Part shown: piece by piece, positions 32,866-40,780 of the stretch
Layout: every line of letters begins with the position of its first letter
How positions within the stretch are numbered: the stretch's first letter is position 1
Source of the DNA: an uncultured Oscillospiraceae bacterium
GTDB lineage: Bacteria > Bacillota > Clostridia > Oscillospirales > Oscillospiraceae
Assembly (NCBI GenBank): GCA_947589745.1
Contig: CANQCS010000009.1
Coordinates: forward strand, 1-64,000
Reading direction: 5' to 3'
Length of the DNA stretch: 64,000 bases
Translations under genes and position numbers: made by a program
The notes under the pieces: model-generated
Told to the model about the DNA's origin: nothing
The model's input: the letters and a program-made list of their open reading frames with translations, nothing else
Database searches by the model: none

Positions 32866-32894
32866 TTGACAGTTTCTTGAATTTGTGTTACACT
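32866..32894 (+). promoter_or_regulatory. Promoter of the RelBE-like module
   Basis: Consensus TTGACA (32866-32871), 17-bp spacer, TACACT (32889-32894); 33 nt before the antitoxin start. Opposes the late operon, as expected for a lysogenic cargo gene. Confidence 0.8.
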
Positions 32895-32926
32895 GTCCAT
32901 ACGATTGCAGAAAGGAGTTGGCGCAA

Positions 32927-33196
32927 ATGCCGCAAGTCACTCTCAGCGTCCGCATGGACGAGGACATCAAGCGCATGTTTGACAGCTTCTGCGCCGAGGT
33001 GGGAATGAACGCCTCCGTCGCTGTCAACCTCTTTGTACGGACGGTCGTCCGGGAACAGCGCATCCCCTTTGAGATCGCCATCGACCCCGTGGAGCGCGCT
33101 CTGGATGAGGCGGACCGGGAGGCCGCCGCGGACCCGCGCCGCCTCTCCCATGAAGAGGTGTTCTCGAAAGCGAGGGCGCGGATCAATGGCCTATAA
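32927..33196 (+). CDS. RelB/DinJ-family antitoxin
   Basis: 89 aa. N-terminal ribbon-helix-helix (QVTLSVRMDEDIKRMFDSFCAEVGMNASVAVNLFVRTVV) as in RelB/DinJ, with a C-terminal toxin-binding tail (RLSHEEVFSKARARI). Neutralises the toxin and represses the operon. AAAGGAG precedes ATG 32927. Overlaps the toxin start by 11 nt, the usual antitoxin-first order. Confidence 0.9.
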   Translation: MPQVTLSVRMDEDIKRMFDSFCAEVGMNASVAVNLFVRTVVREQRIPFEIAIDPVERALDEADREAAADPRRLSHEEVFSKARARINGL

Positions 33197-33497
33197 GCTC
33201 GCCTACACCCCGCGTTTCGACCGGGACCTGTCCGAGGTATTGGACTATATCTCCGTCAAGCTGCAAAACCCCGCCGCTGCCAGCGCCTTTTTGGACGAGC
33301 TGGAGAAAGCGGTCCTCTCTGTTCTGGAGTTCCCTCTTGCCGCGGCGCCATACCCCTCTGTCAAGCCCAGGCCCCTCCCTTATTACCGCATCCAGGTCAA
33401 AAACTACGCGGCGTTCTATGTGGTCGATGGGGACACGGTGGAGTTCCGCCGCCTGCTCTACGCCCGCTCCGACCTTCCCACCAGGTTGAAAGAATAG
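33186..33497 (+). CDS. RelE/ParE-superfamily toxin
   Basis: 103 aa: YKLAYTPRFDRDLSEVLDYISVKLQNP, FPLAAAPYPSVKPRPLPYYRIQVKNYAAFYVVDGDTVEFRRLLYARSDLP. The pattern (basic core strand then R-R-L-L-Y-A-R) fits RelE/ParE plasmid-stabilisation toxins, which cut mRNA at the ribosome or poison gyrase; which one is undecided. Together with the antitoxin it may stabilise the prophage. Confidence 0.88.
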   Translation: MAYKLAYTPRFDRDLSEVLDYISVKLQNPAAASAFLDELEKAVLSVLEFPLAAAPYPSVKPRPLPYYRIQVKNYAAFYVVDGDTVEFRRLLYARSDLPTRLKE

Positions 33498-33550
33498 ATG
33501 ATCCCGTGACCGTCCCCGGCGTCATTCCGCGCCGGGGACGGTTCTGTCAT

Positions 33551-33736
33551 TTACGCTTCATCGTCCCCCGGCACCAGCATCTCAAACACATCGCACAGCG
33601 CCATCTGCGTATCCGTCAGCTGCCCCTCCAAACTCTCCACCTGTTCCCGCAGCGCCTCATTCTCCTTCTGGAGCTCCGCCCTGCTCTTCCGCTTCCGCAG
33701 TTCCTCCACGGACTGCTTTTCCCACTTCACGCCCAT
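33551..33736 (-). CDS. Small coiled-coil phage protein
   Basis: 61 aa, mostly one charged helix (VEELRKRKSRAELQKENEALREQVESLEGQL). Starts within the stop codon of the fibre gene (TGATG), so coupled to it. XkdX-like position, but no domain can be named. Confidence 0.7.
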   Translation of the reverse strand: MGVKWEKQSVEELRKRKSRAELQKENEALREQVESLEGQLTDTQMALCDVFEMLVPGDDEA

Positions 33737-35601
33737 CACTGAAAACCTCCCTGCACCGAAGTAATGTATCCGCCCTGGCCGCTCTCGCCCCGGCTGACGC
33801 TCACCTTGAAATTGAACGCCCATTTGCCGCCGGTCTTGCTGTGGTTGGTGAACACGATGTTGCTGCCGCCCTTCACCTCGGCGGTCGCGTCCTGCCATGT
33901 GGGCTCGGCATCCTTGCCGTTGTTGGTGACCTCCACCTTGTAGTTGGCGCCCGCCGGGATGCTGCCCGCCACCGCCAGGATGGCCAGCGTGATCTCCCCG
34001 TCCGCCTCCATCGGCTCCGCCAGCGTGATGCTGGCCGCCGTGACCTCTTTCGTGAAGATCAGCCTGTGTACCGTGCTGGCCTTGCCGTCGCTGGCGGTGA
34101 CGGTCAGCTCCCGCTTTCCGTTCAGCACCTTCTGGAAGGTCAGCCCGGTGACGTCGAACGTCTCGGACTGCTTCAACGTGGCGGCATACTGCCGCACCTG
34201 CACCCCGTCCACGGCCTCGGTGACGGTGACGCTGTCCCCGTCCTCGTCGTCCACGCTGTACTGCACCGTGAACCCCTCGGCCTTGGTCCCCAGGTCCGTG
34301 CCGCTCCCGCTGTCGCAGGTGACGGCGGGCGGGGTGTTGTTGATGACCGTCCGGGTGTCGCTGGTGGTCCAGGCGCCGGCGGCCTCCTGGTTGTCGTAGG
34401 CCCGGACCCGGTAGGCCACCGAGCTCCAGCCCTTTTCGATGCGGTCCGTGAAGCTCCGGGCCCCGCCCTTGTAGATGTTGCTCCACTCGCCGCCGTCGTT
34501 CTGCCGCTCCAGCTCGTAGCCCGCCAGGTTCCCGTCGCTGTCCACGGCCTCGGTCCAGGTAACGGTCAGGTCCTGCCCGCCGCTGACGGTCATGGGCACG
34601 GTGATGCTGCCCGGCGCGGTGGGGGCCCGGTTGTTGATGACGGTCACCGCGCCGCTGGCCAGCCATCCACTCTCCAGCCCCTCGGTGTCGTAGGCCTTGA
34701 CCCGGTACATGACGCTGGCGGTGCCGAAGGCCACGTTGTCGGTGGTGTTGGTGAGGGTGCCCTGGTAGATCTGGGACCACACGCTGCCGCCGTTCACGGA
34801 CTTCTCCACATAGTAGCCCGCCAGGTTGTCCTCCGCGTCGGTGGACGCGCTCCAGCTCAGGGCGATGGTGGTCCCGCCCTGGATGCTCTCGGGGACGGTG
34901 ATGGTGGTGGGGGTGGTGGGGGCGGTGTTCGTGCTCACGGAACCATCGTCAGAGACCAAGAGGGAAGATGGTACAATCAGAGCCGGGCGCACGCCGGAAT
35001 CTCTGGGGCATTCTCTTTCGCCGTAGTTGCCGAGGGAGTCCACGCTAAACGCGCCGCTGTCGTAGAGTGGGCACGGCGAGCGCAGCCACCAGCCCACGGC
35101 AGATCCGTTCTTCATGTTAGCAATGCGCTTGTTGTCTGCCCCTTTGCTGGTCCCGGCCCAAAAGTAGTCCAGCTTTGCGCCTTCCTCCAGAAAATACTGT
35201 TCGTCGGTATTGTTCCAGCCAACCTCATAGCCGCTGAGAAGGAAGATTTTGCAAGACAAGCCGTTGGCCCCGATGTTGACGTTTCTACTGACGCCGCTAC
35301 CGGGCCGGTAGGGGATTTTCACCCGCTGGATAGCATTCTGGATGTTGGAATCGAACAGATACAGGAATGTGTTTCTCAGGTAGGCATGAATGTCGCTCTT
35401 CTCGTAATCATTCACATTGGATTTGTGCCACGCTCTTATCACGTAGCAGTCCTTCATCAACAACCATGTTCCGGTGCAGCTCTCGTCGTAGAGCGAGGGC
35501 GATGGGTTGCCCTGGTGGACGATGATAAAATCAGTCGCCTCCCCATTGAAGTTCAGCTTGACGGTACTCCCTACCGCCATATCTCCAAGTCTTGTAGCCA
35601 T
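33736..35601 (-). CDS. Tail fibre-like protein with DUF6273 and FN3 domains
   Basis: 621 aa. N-terminal part (about 1-215) is DUF6273-like with the hallmark WWLRSP and the closing SGVRPALIVPSSLL. Two fibronectin type III domains follow (about 229-320 and 326-415, each with an A-P-T-x-P/G-S-I-T-V-P start), then Ig-like beta segments to the end. The last gene of the baseplate/fibre group, so likely the adsorption apparatus. DUF6273 often forms ligand-binding or variable surface domains; host receptor unknown. Confidence 0.75.
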   Translation of the reverse strand: MATRLGDMAVGSTVKLNFNGEATDFIIVHQGNPSPSLYDESCTGTWLLMKDCYVIRAWHKSNVNDYEKSDIHAYLRNTFLYLFDSNIQNAIQRVKIPYRPGSGVSRNVNIGANGLSCKIFLLSGYEVGWNNTDEQYFLEEGAKLDYFWAGTSKGADNKRIANMKNGSAVGWWLRSPCPLYDSGAFSVDSLGNYGERECPRDSGVRPALIVPSSLLVSDDGSVSTNTAPTTPTTITVPESIQGGTTIALSWSASTDAEDNLAGYYVEKSVNGGSVWSQIYQGTLTNTTDNVAFGTASVMYRVKAYDTEGLESGWLASGAVTVINNRAPTAPGSITVPMTVSGGQDLTVTWTEAVDSDGNLAGYELERQNDGGEWSNIYKGGARSFTDRIEKGWSSVAYRVRAYDNQEAAGAWTTSDTRTVINNTPPAVTCDSGSGTDLGTKAEGFTVQYSVDDEDGDSVTVTEAVDGVQVRQYAATLKQSETFDVTGLTFQKVLNGKRELTVTASDGKASTVHRLIFTKEVTAASITLAEPMEADGEITLAILAVAGSIPAGANYKVEVTNNGKDAEPTWQDATAEVKGGSNIVFTNHSKTGGKWAFNFKVSVSRGESGQGGYITSVQGGFQ

Positions 35602-35613
35602 CTTGACCCCTCC

Positions 35614-36357
35614 TTAAAACTCCACCCTGGCCGCGGCCTGATTCCACACGCCGGTGACGGTCTCGCCCTCCAGGTCCTCGAAGGTGACCGTGAAGGGATT
35701 CCCGCTGACCTCGGTCCCGTACCGCAGCCACAGCAGCTCCAGCCGTGCGTCCAACTCCGTCATGCTCCGCCGCAGCGCCGGGTGGGCGTCCCCGCTGGCG
35801 TCGTGGGCCGCGATGCGCCTGTCCGCTTCCTCCAGGAACATCGGCAGGATGGTGCTGGTGCAGTACACCTTCACGTCCTCCGCCGTCATGTAGGCGCTGG
35901 CGATGTACCCCAGCACCGTGTCCACCCCGTCCGCCACGGTGATGCTCACCGGGTACCGCCGGGAGCAGATGGGCCCGTGGTCCCAGTACGCCCACACCGG
36001 CTCCGGGTAGTCACCCAGGTTGGCGTAGTACAGCAGGATCTCCCCGTCCTGGGGGTCCAGCGCAAAAATGCCGTACTCGTTGACCAGGATGTTCCGGTCC
36101 AGCCCGCCGTTCAGGTCGCTCCGGTACTCCACGGTAAACGTAACGGAGTTCTCCACCGCCACCGGCTCGGTGGACGTGGCCCGGGCGATAGGGCTCACCA
36201 GGTCGGTGAAGTCCTTGGGGTTGGTCCCCTCGGGCACCTTCCCGCCGCCCACCATGACGCGGGTGATCTCCAGCGTGTCCCCCGCATGGAGCTTGGCCAG
36301 CAGCCTCAGCCCCTGTTTTGTGATGCAGATGCCAAACAAGTCGTATTCCTCTTTCAT
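35614..36357 (-). CDS. P2 gpH-like tail fibre/collar protein
   Basis: 247 aa. N-terminal fibre-attachment domain as in phage P2 gpH and related proteins (ITKQGLRLLAKLHAGDTLEITRVMVGGGKVPEG, VNEYGIFALDP). Short relative to P2 gpH (669 aa): the receptor-binding part is probably supplied by the next gene. Directly after gpI with 1-nt overlap. Confidence 0.82.
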   Translation of the reverse strand: MKEEYDLFGICITKQGLRLLAKLHAGDTLEITRVMVGGGKVPEGTNPKDFTDLVSPIARATSTEPVAVENSVTFTVEYRSDLNGGLDRNILVNEYGIFALDPQDGEILLYYANLGDYPEPVWAYWDHGPICSRRYPVSITVADGVDTVLGYIASAYMTAEDVKVYCTSTILPMFLEEADRRIAAHDASGDAHPALRRSMTELDARLELLWLRYGTEVSGNPFTVTFEDLEGETVTGVWNQAAARVEF

Positions 36358-37106
36358 CAGCCCTCATAGGGCGGTAGTGTCGTGGTAGAAATGGCCCAGA
36401 ACCCCCCGGCCAGCCCGGCGTGGCCCGCCATGGAGTAGTCCATCTGCCACTCCGGCAGCTCCGTGACGCTGATGGCCGACGCGGACGGTACCGCCTGGAC
36501 CGCATCCCGGAACTCGTAGTCCTGCCGCCACTCCGGCAGCGGGGATTCGCTGAACGACGCCGCAGACGGCACATATACCGCCTTGCCCTCGGCAGTGTCG
36601 GCGGTGGACCGGAACTCCACCCGGTCCGCGTGGGACCGCAGATTTTTGTAGAAATCCAGCCGCCGCATGACCCTTTCCCGCCGGTCCGGGTCGTCCGGCT
36701 CCCCGGTGAAGTCGATGGTCAGCTTGAAGTGGTATGGCTCCCCGCCGTACTGGAACCACTCCTCCACCGCCGTCCCCGGATAGATGGCGGCAATAGCCAT
36801 TTCCACCGCGCCCTTGGTCCCCAGCATCCGGTGGACCCGCCAGGAGTCCTTCAGCATCCGCCGCTTCTCCTCAACGGAGTAGTTGGGGTCCCACCAGTCC
36901 ACCTTGAAGTCGTAGGCCAGGATGTCCAGCAGCGCCTCCGGCAGGCTGTCGATGCGGGCGTACAGCGACACGCTGTCGATCTCGGCCCGCCTCCGGTCCA
37001 GCACATCGGCCACCGCCTGGGCCAGCGCCGCCACGGACGGGTCCTGCCGCAGCGGCGGCGGCAGCGCGGCCAGCATGGCCGCCCCGCTCAGCTCGTGGCT
37101 ACTCAT
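36357..37106 (-). CDS. Phage tail protein I (P2 gpI family)
   Basis: 249 aa. Baseplate wedge protein: LPPPLRQDPSVAALAQAVADVLDRRRAEIDSVSLYARIDSLPEALLDILAYDFKVDWWDPNYSVEEKRRMLKDSWRVHR pattern, all typical of gpI. Overlaps gpJ by 8 nt and touches the gpH-like gene. Together they form the P2 order W-J-I-H. Confidence 0.9.
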   Translation of the reverse strand: MSSHELSGAAMLAALPPPLRQDPSVAALAQAVADVLDRRRAEIDSVSLYARIDSLPEALLDILAYDFKVDWWDPNYSVEEKRRMLKDSWRVHRMLGTKGAVEMAIAAIYPGTAVEEWFQYGGEPYHFKLTIDFTGEPDDPDRRERVMRRLDFYKNLRSHADRVEFRSTADTAEGKAVYVPSAASFSESPLPEWRQDYEFRDAVQAVPSASAISVTELPEWQMDYSMAGHAGLAGGFWAISTTTLPPYEG

Positions 37107-38268
37107 CCTCGTCCCCTCCGTTGGTCACGGTGACCTTGCCCACCTTGGCGACCTGGGGCACGGCGTCCTCCTCCTGGTAGCTCATATCCGCCGTCAGGGT
37201 CAGCCGTCCGCCCCGCAGCTTGGTAAATACCGGGCTGGCCACCTCCACCCGCTTGACGCCGGTCTCCATCAGAAGCCGGATCAGGTGAGAGGGGTTGATG
37301 TCCCGGCCCAGACGGGCGCTCTGCCAGGTGGTGTATTCCTCCACCGCCCGCTGCACCGCAGCAGCGATAGCCGTGCCGCTCTTGGTGCTGTCGGACCTGA
37401 TGTAGTAGGTGACATCGACGTCGTAGTCCACCGTCTCCGGGTCCTCCACGGACACCAGGTCCGTGAGGGGCCGCACCTCGTCGGCGGAGCAAGCCTCCAG
37501 GACCTTTCGCTTGACCTCCTCCCCCGCCGGCGTCCCGCCGTCCATGAGGACGTACAGCTTCACCACGCCGGGCTCTGGCGAGTTGGCCACCACGTCCGCG
37601 ATCTCCGTGCTCACCTGCTTGGCGAAGTAGATGTATCCTCCCCTCGCTCCCGCGCAGGAGAAGGCGTCCATGCTGGCCCGCATGAGCTCGTAGTATTCAT
37701 CGTCCGTGGGCACGTCGGACCCGCCGTCCGTGGCGGTCAGGTTCTCGCACTTGAGGTAGTAGTCGAACACATCCACGATGGTGTCGATCTGCCCGATGGC
37801 GTACCCGTTGCCCACGGTCCCCGCCGTCTGGCACCGGACCGGCACGTCCAGGTAGCTGCTCCCCGCCGGGATGTAGTGGTCCTCCCCTGTCTCCCACACC
37901 AGCAGGGCGTTCCTGTCTGTCACCCGCGTCCCGGCGGGGATGAGAATGACCCGCTCCTGGGGCTCGGAGATGGTGAACCGCATGGTGCAGGCCGAGGGCT
38001 TGGCCTCCGGCCTTGCCTGGATCTTGGTCAGCTCCGCCAGGGCGTCCAGGTTCTCGCCCTCGGCCCGGCTGGGCACGTTCTGATTCCCGGTGTAGTTGGT
38101 CAGCGCCCGCTCCTGGACGATGACGCTGCTGACCCACCGGATAAACAGCATCTCCGGGTCCGCCGGCCGCACGGTGGTGTGCAGAATGGCCTCATACATG
38201 GCCGTCACCGCCGAGACAACCTCCTCCACGTCCGTGGACACAAATTGGTGCTGTGTGTTTCTACTCAT
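37099..38268 (-). CDS. Baseplate assembly protein J (P2 gpJ family)
   Basis: 389 aa. Baseplate_J domain: SAVTAMYEAILHTTVRPADPEMLFIRWVSSVIVQERALTNYTGNQN, later IPAGTRVTDR and GARGGYIYFAK, EPGVVKLYVLMDGG. The ATG at 38268 (MSRNTQ) is preferred to one 21 nt upstream, with GGAGGTGGAG nearby, and overlaps gpW by 8 nt. Confidence 0.92.
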   Translation of the reverse strand: MSRNTQHQFVSTDVEEVVSAVTAMYEAILHTTVRPADPEMLFIRWVSSVIVQERALTNYTGNQNVPSRAEGENLDALAELTKIQARPEAKPSACTMRFTISEPQERVILIPAGTRVTDRNALLVWETGEDHYIPAGSSYLDVPVRCQTAGTVGNGYAIGQIDTIVDVFDYYLKCENLTATDGGSDVPTDDEYYELMRASMDAFSCAGARGGYIYFAKQVSTEIADVVANSPEPGVVKLYVLMDGGTPAGEEVKRKVLEACSADEVRPLTDLVSVEDPETVDYDVDVTYYIRSDSTKSGTAIAAAVQRAVEEYTTWQSARLGRDINPSHLIRLLMETGVKRVEVASPVFTKLRGGRLTLTADMSYQEEDAVPQVAKVGKVTVTNGGDEDE

Positions 38269-38581
38269 CGTTGATCTCCACCTCCACAACGGGGTCCAGC
38301 TGCGCCGGCGCGGAAACGCTCCCCGAAAACGTCACATTCACCACCGTGGCCCGAGGCTCCCACCGCTCGACGGCCTCCCGGACCCGGGAGATCATCATGG
38401 TCCTGGCCACAGGAATGGGCTTGTCGAGGAAGCTCATGTCCAGCCCGAACTCCCGGTACAGCGGCACGCTGCCCCTGGGCGTAGAGAGGATGACGGCGAT
38501 ATTCTGGAGCACAGACGATACCGTCTCACTCTCCGCGAACCTGATATTCCCCAGGTCCGACGCTCTCACCTGAAAGCTCAC
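38261..38581 (-). CDS. Baseplate wedge protein W (GPW/gp25 family)
   Basis: 106 aa with the gp25-like lysozyme-fold domain: VLQNIAVILSTPRGSVPLYREFGLD and ISRVREAVERWEPRATVVNV. It joins sheath to baseplate in contractile tails. 4-nt gap from gpU; overlaps gpJ. Confidence 0.92.
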   Translation of the reverse strand: MSFQVRASDLGNIRFAESETVSSVLQNIAVILSTPRGSVPLYREFGLDMSFLDKPIPVARTMMISRVREAVERWEPRATVVNVTFSGSVSAPAQLDPVVEVEINDE

Positions 38582-38585
38582 CCCG

Positions 38586-38987
38586 TCACCCCCTCAGATA
38601 TTCCTGCAAACTCACGGCCGCCTGGACCGCGAACAGGTTCCCGTCCCTGTCAAACGCCAGCGTGGAAAAGCTCAGGCTGAGGATGCTCCACCGATACCGC
38701 CCGTAGGCGTGTTCTCCCAGCGTCAGCGGCAGCGTCTCGCCGTCGCGCATATACTTCCACAGCTTTTTCGCCTCCGCCATTGGGTCCACGCCCAGGTTGG
38801 CGGAGAGGGTGATGGTAAAGGACACCTTGTCCGTGTCCAGCCCCACGAACTCCGTCAGGGCGTTTCCTCCGTGGCGCTGGTGGGTGGTGTACCGCGCGGA
38901 CCCGGACCACTTGAACTTGTCCAGTGTCCGTACCATCTCCCGGGAAGCGCTAAACACCACGTCTCCCAAACAACCAACTACCGCCAT
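38586..38987 (-). CDS. Phage tail protein U (P2 gpU family)
   Basis: 133 aa: GDVVFSASREMVRTLDKFKWSGSARYTTHQRHGG, then LTLGEHAYGRYRWSILSLSFS. Typical gpU (baseplate hub/tail completion). Separated from gpV by a 175-bp spacer that carries the two-hairpin element. Confidence 0.88.
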   Translation of the reverse strand: MAVVGCLGDVVFSASREMVRTLDKFKWSGSARYTTHQRHGGNALTEFVGLDTDKVSFTITLSANLGVDPMAEAKKLWKYMRDGETLPLTLGEHAYGRYRWSILSLSFSTLAFDRDGNLFAVQAAVSLQEYLRG

Positions 38988-39020
38988 ATCGTCCTCGCCA
39001 CCTCCATATCCTTCGCCCTG

Positions 39021-39037
39021 GCCTTTGGCCAGGTCTC
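39021..39037. repeat. Hairpin CCTGGCC-ttt-GGCCAGG
   Basis: Third palindrome of the gpU-gpV gap, next to the two-hairpin element; same triloop style as stem 2 there. Confidence 0.6.
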
Positions 39038-39077
39038 ACTCATTCCGGAGCTCGTCCTCTCCCCACGCGACCCGCTT

Positions 39078-39138
39078 CGCCGTGGGCGGGCCTTTGGCCC
39101 GCTTAGGCCTGGGGCCGCCTTACGGCGGCCTAACGGCT
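39078..39138 (-). repeat. Two-hairpin palindromic element, prophage copy
   Basis: Minus-strand order: AGCCGTTAG, stem 1 GGCCGCC/GGCGGCC, linker CCCAGGCCTA, stem 2 GCGGGCC-aaa-GGCCCGC, ACGGCG. Homologous to the chromosomal copy at 1456-1515, with both stems altered but still paired. Lies in the gpV-gpU intergenic gap on the transcribed strand of the late operon. Confidence 0.75.
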
Positions 39139-39162
39139 GGGCTCGCGCGGGGGCCCCATTTT

Positions 39163-39522
39163 TCAGCCTTTCCACGGCTGAATACCCCCTAACACGAATC
39201 CGTCCGCGTTATCCACGGGCAGGAACACGGTCAGCACCTGGTCATTGACCTTGGGCATGTAGGGCTTGAGGATGACCTTGTGCCGGTGCTCCGCGTAGTC
39301 CGGATCGCCCTCTTTTGAGCCCTTGTGCTCCGTCTCATATTCCGTCCACTGTGGATCGTCATACGGGTAGTAGTGCATGACGTCCAAGCTGATGAGTACC
39401 GGCAGCCAGTCAGACGGAAGGTTTTGGTCCTGAAACTTGACCCTGGCCAGCCGCTGGTCGTTGTCCACCGCCGTGACGGTCCCCAGCCGTACCAGCCCGG
39501 AGAGAATTTTTTCAACGTCCAT
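39163..39522 (-). CDS. Baseplate assembly protein V (short gpV-like)
   Basis: 119 aa: MDVEKILSGLVRLGTVTAVDNDQRLARVKFQDQNLPSDWLPVL is the OB-fold of gpV, and KVNDQVLTVFLPVDNADGFVLGG continues it. The spike extension of longer gpV proteins is missing; it may be an OB-only hub protein. Its ATG overlaps the gpD stop (TGATG). Confidence 0.85.
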   Translation of the reverse strand: MDVEKILSGLVRLGTVTAVDNDQRLARVKFQDQNLPSDWLPVLISLDVMHYYPYDDPQWTEYETEHKGSKEGDPDYAEHRHKVILKPYMPKVNDQVLTVFLPVDNADGFVLGGIQPWKG

Positions 39523-40568
39523 CAATATCCCTCCAGTATTCGCCGCAGGTTGATGATGGTGGTGTACCCGCCGGAGGCGTCCACGGTGTGGCTGGCCTCC
39601 TTGACGATGTACTTCCCGTTCCACCCGCCGAAGCTCTCCAGCATGACGGTCACCCCGGCCACCAGCCCCGGGTCCCCGGGCAGGGTAAAGGACGCCGTCC
39701 GCTCGAATTTGTTGTGGAGCCGCAGCAGCTTGGCTGCCAGCTCCTTGGCCTCGCCCTCGCTGCTGACCCTTGCGCTGACCTCCAGGCACTGACTGCTGCC
39801 GGTGTCGGAGCCGTCCGCTTTGGCGGTCCCCTCCACCGACTGCCCCGTGCCGGGGTCCGTATAGCTCACCCGGCAGGAGCCGTACTGCGTTCCGGAGGAA
39901 CCGGCGGACAGCTTGTATTTGATGTACTTCCCTCCAGCCCGCTTCAGCGTCAGCACCGCTCCCTTGCCTTCATAGGTAGCCTGGTCAAAAATGACCAGCA
40001 TCCCGTCGGTGGCCTTTAGGCTCAGCCCCGCGTCGTGGCACAGCCTGGACAGGAAGTCGATGTCGCTCTCCTTCCACTGCTCCTGCCGCGCGTAGAAGGG
40101 GTCGTTCCCGGACTCGAACATACACCCCAGCCCGCCGTTTCCGGCGATCTCCGAGGCGATGCCGGAGAGGTTGTAGGACTCCCAGGCCCGCGACTTCTTG
40201 GTCTGCCGGATGGAGGCGGAGAAGGGCAGCGACGTGCCCTTGATGCTCACCGTGGACCCGGGCCCGGAGGCGCTGACGCTGTCCAGCTCAAAATCACCGG
40301 TAGGCAGCGACCCGCCGCCCCAGTTCTCCGGCGCAATGACCGCGCTGATCGTCAGCTTTCCGGCCGCCGCCGCGTCCACGGCGTCGTTCAGCCAGTCCTC
40401 CAGCCACAGCCCGTCCCGGTCCTGGAGCTCGATCTGCAGATCGTCCGCCAGGTCCTCCTCGCCGTCCTTGTAGGTCAGCGATTTGAAGTAGGGCTTGATA
40501 TCCTTGGTGATATCCGTCCCGGCAAAGGTCACGCTGACCGCAGCACGGCGGGCTTTTTCCTCGCTCAT
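39522..40568 (-). CDS. Phage late control/hub protein D (P2 gpD family)
   Basis: 348 aa tail hub protein (gp27-like): ARRAAVSVTFAGTDITKDIKPYFKSLTYKDGEEDLADDLQIELQDRDGLW pattern, GIASEIAGNGGLGCMFESGNDPFYARQEQWKESDIDFLSRLCHDAGLSLK. MSEEKARR at 40568 is preferred to an ATG 21 nt upstream. Overlaps gpX and gpV. Confidence 0.9.
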   Translation of the reverse strand: MSEEKARRAAVSVTFAGTDITKDIKPYFKSLTYKDGEEDLADDLQIELQDRDGLWLEDWLNDAVDAAAAGKLTISAVIAPENWGGGSLPTGDFELDSVSASGPGSTVSIKGTSLPFSASIRQTKKSRAWESYNLSGIASEIAGNGGLGCMFESGNDPFYARQEQWKESDIDFLSRLCHDAGLSLKATDGMLVIFDQATYEGKGAVLTLKRAGGKYIKYKLSAGSSGTQYGSCRVSYTDPGTGQSVEGTAKADGSDTGSSQCLEVSARVSSEGEAKELAAKLLRLHNKFERTASFTLPGDPGLVAGVTVMLESFGGWNGKYIVKEASHTVDASGGYTTIINLRRILEGY

Positions 40569-40780
40569 GTGCTGCCACCCCGTTTCCACGGCGGCAGGCT
40601 GTTCGCCGTCTTCCGCTCCGCCTCCGGCAGCGTCAGCACGACGCCCGCCGGGAAGGTGTACAGCGTCCGGTACTTCGGATTCAGAGCCATGAGCTTATCC
40701 GTATAGGCCTCACTCCCAAGCTGGCGGTACGCGATGGAATCCCACATATCGCCCTGCACGGTGGTATATGTCTTTGCCAT
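40565..40780 (-). CDS. Tail protein X (LysM-like)
   Basis: 71 aa: TYTTVQGDMWDSIAYRQLGSEAYTDKLMALNPKY...VVLTLP, the LysM-like fold of P2 gpX. One-nt overlap with the tape measure end and a small overlap with gpD. Confidence 0.92.
   Translation of the reverse strand: MAKTYTTVQGDMWDSIAYRQLGSEAYTDKLMALNPKYRTLYTFPAGVVLTLPEAERKTANSLPPWKRGGST

Noticed and set aside
32928-33196. HicB or Phd identity for the first gene of the toxin-antitoxin pair
   Set aside because: The N-terminal ribbon-helix-helix and the RelE-like partner fit RelB/DinJ better.
33736-35601. Diversity-generating retroelement target
   Set aside because: WWLRSP domain is suggestive, but there is no reverse transcriptase or template repeat in the window.
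33841-36369. An 842-codon plus-strand open frame across the fibre and gpH-like genes
   Set aside because: Antisense to well-supported phage genes, with shadow-type composition.
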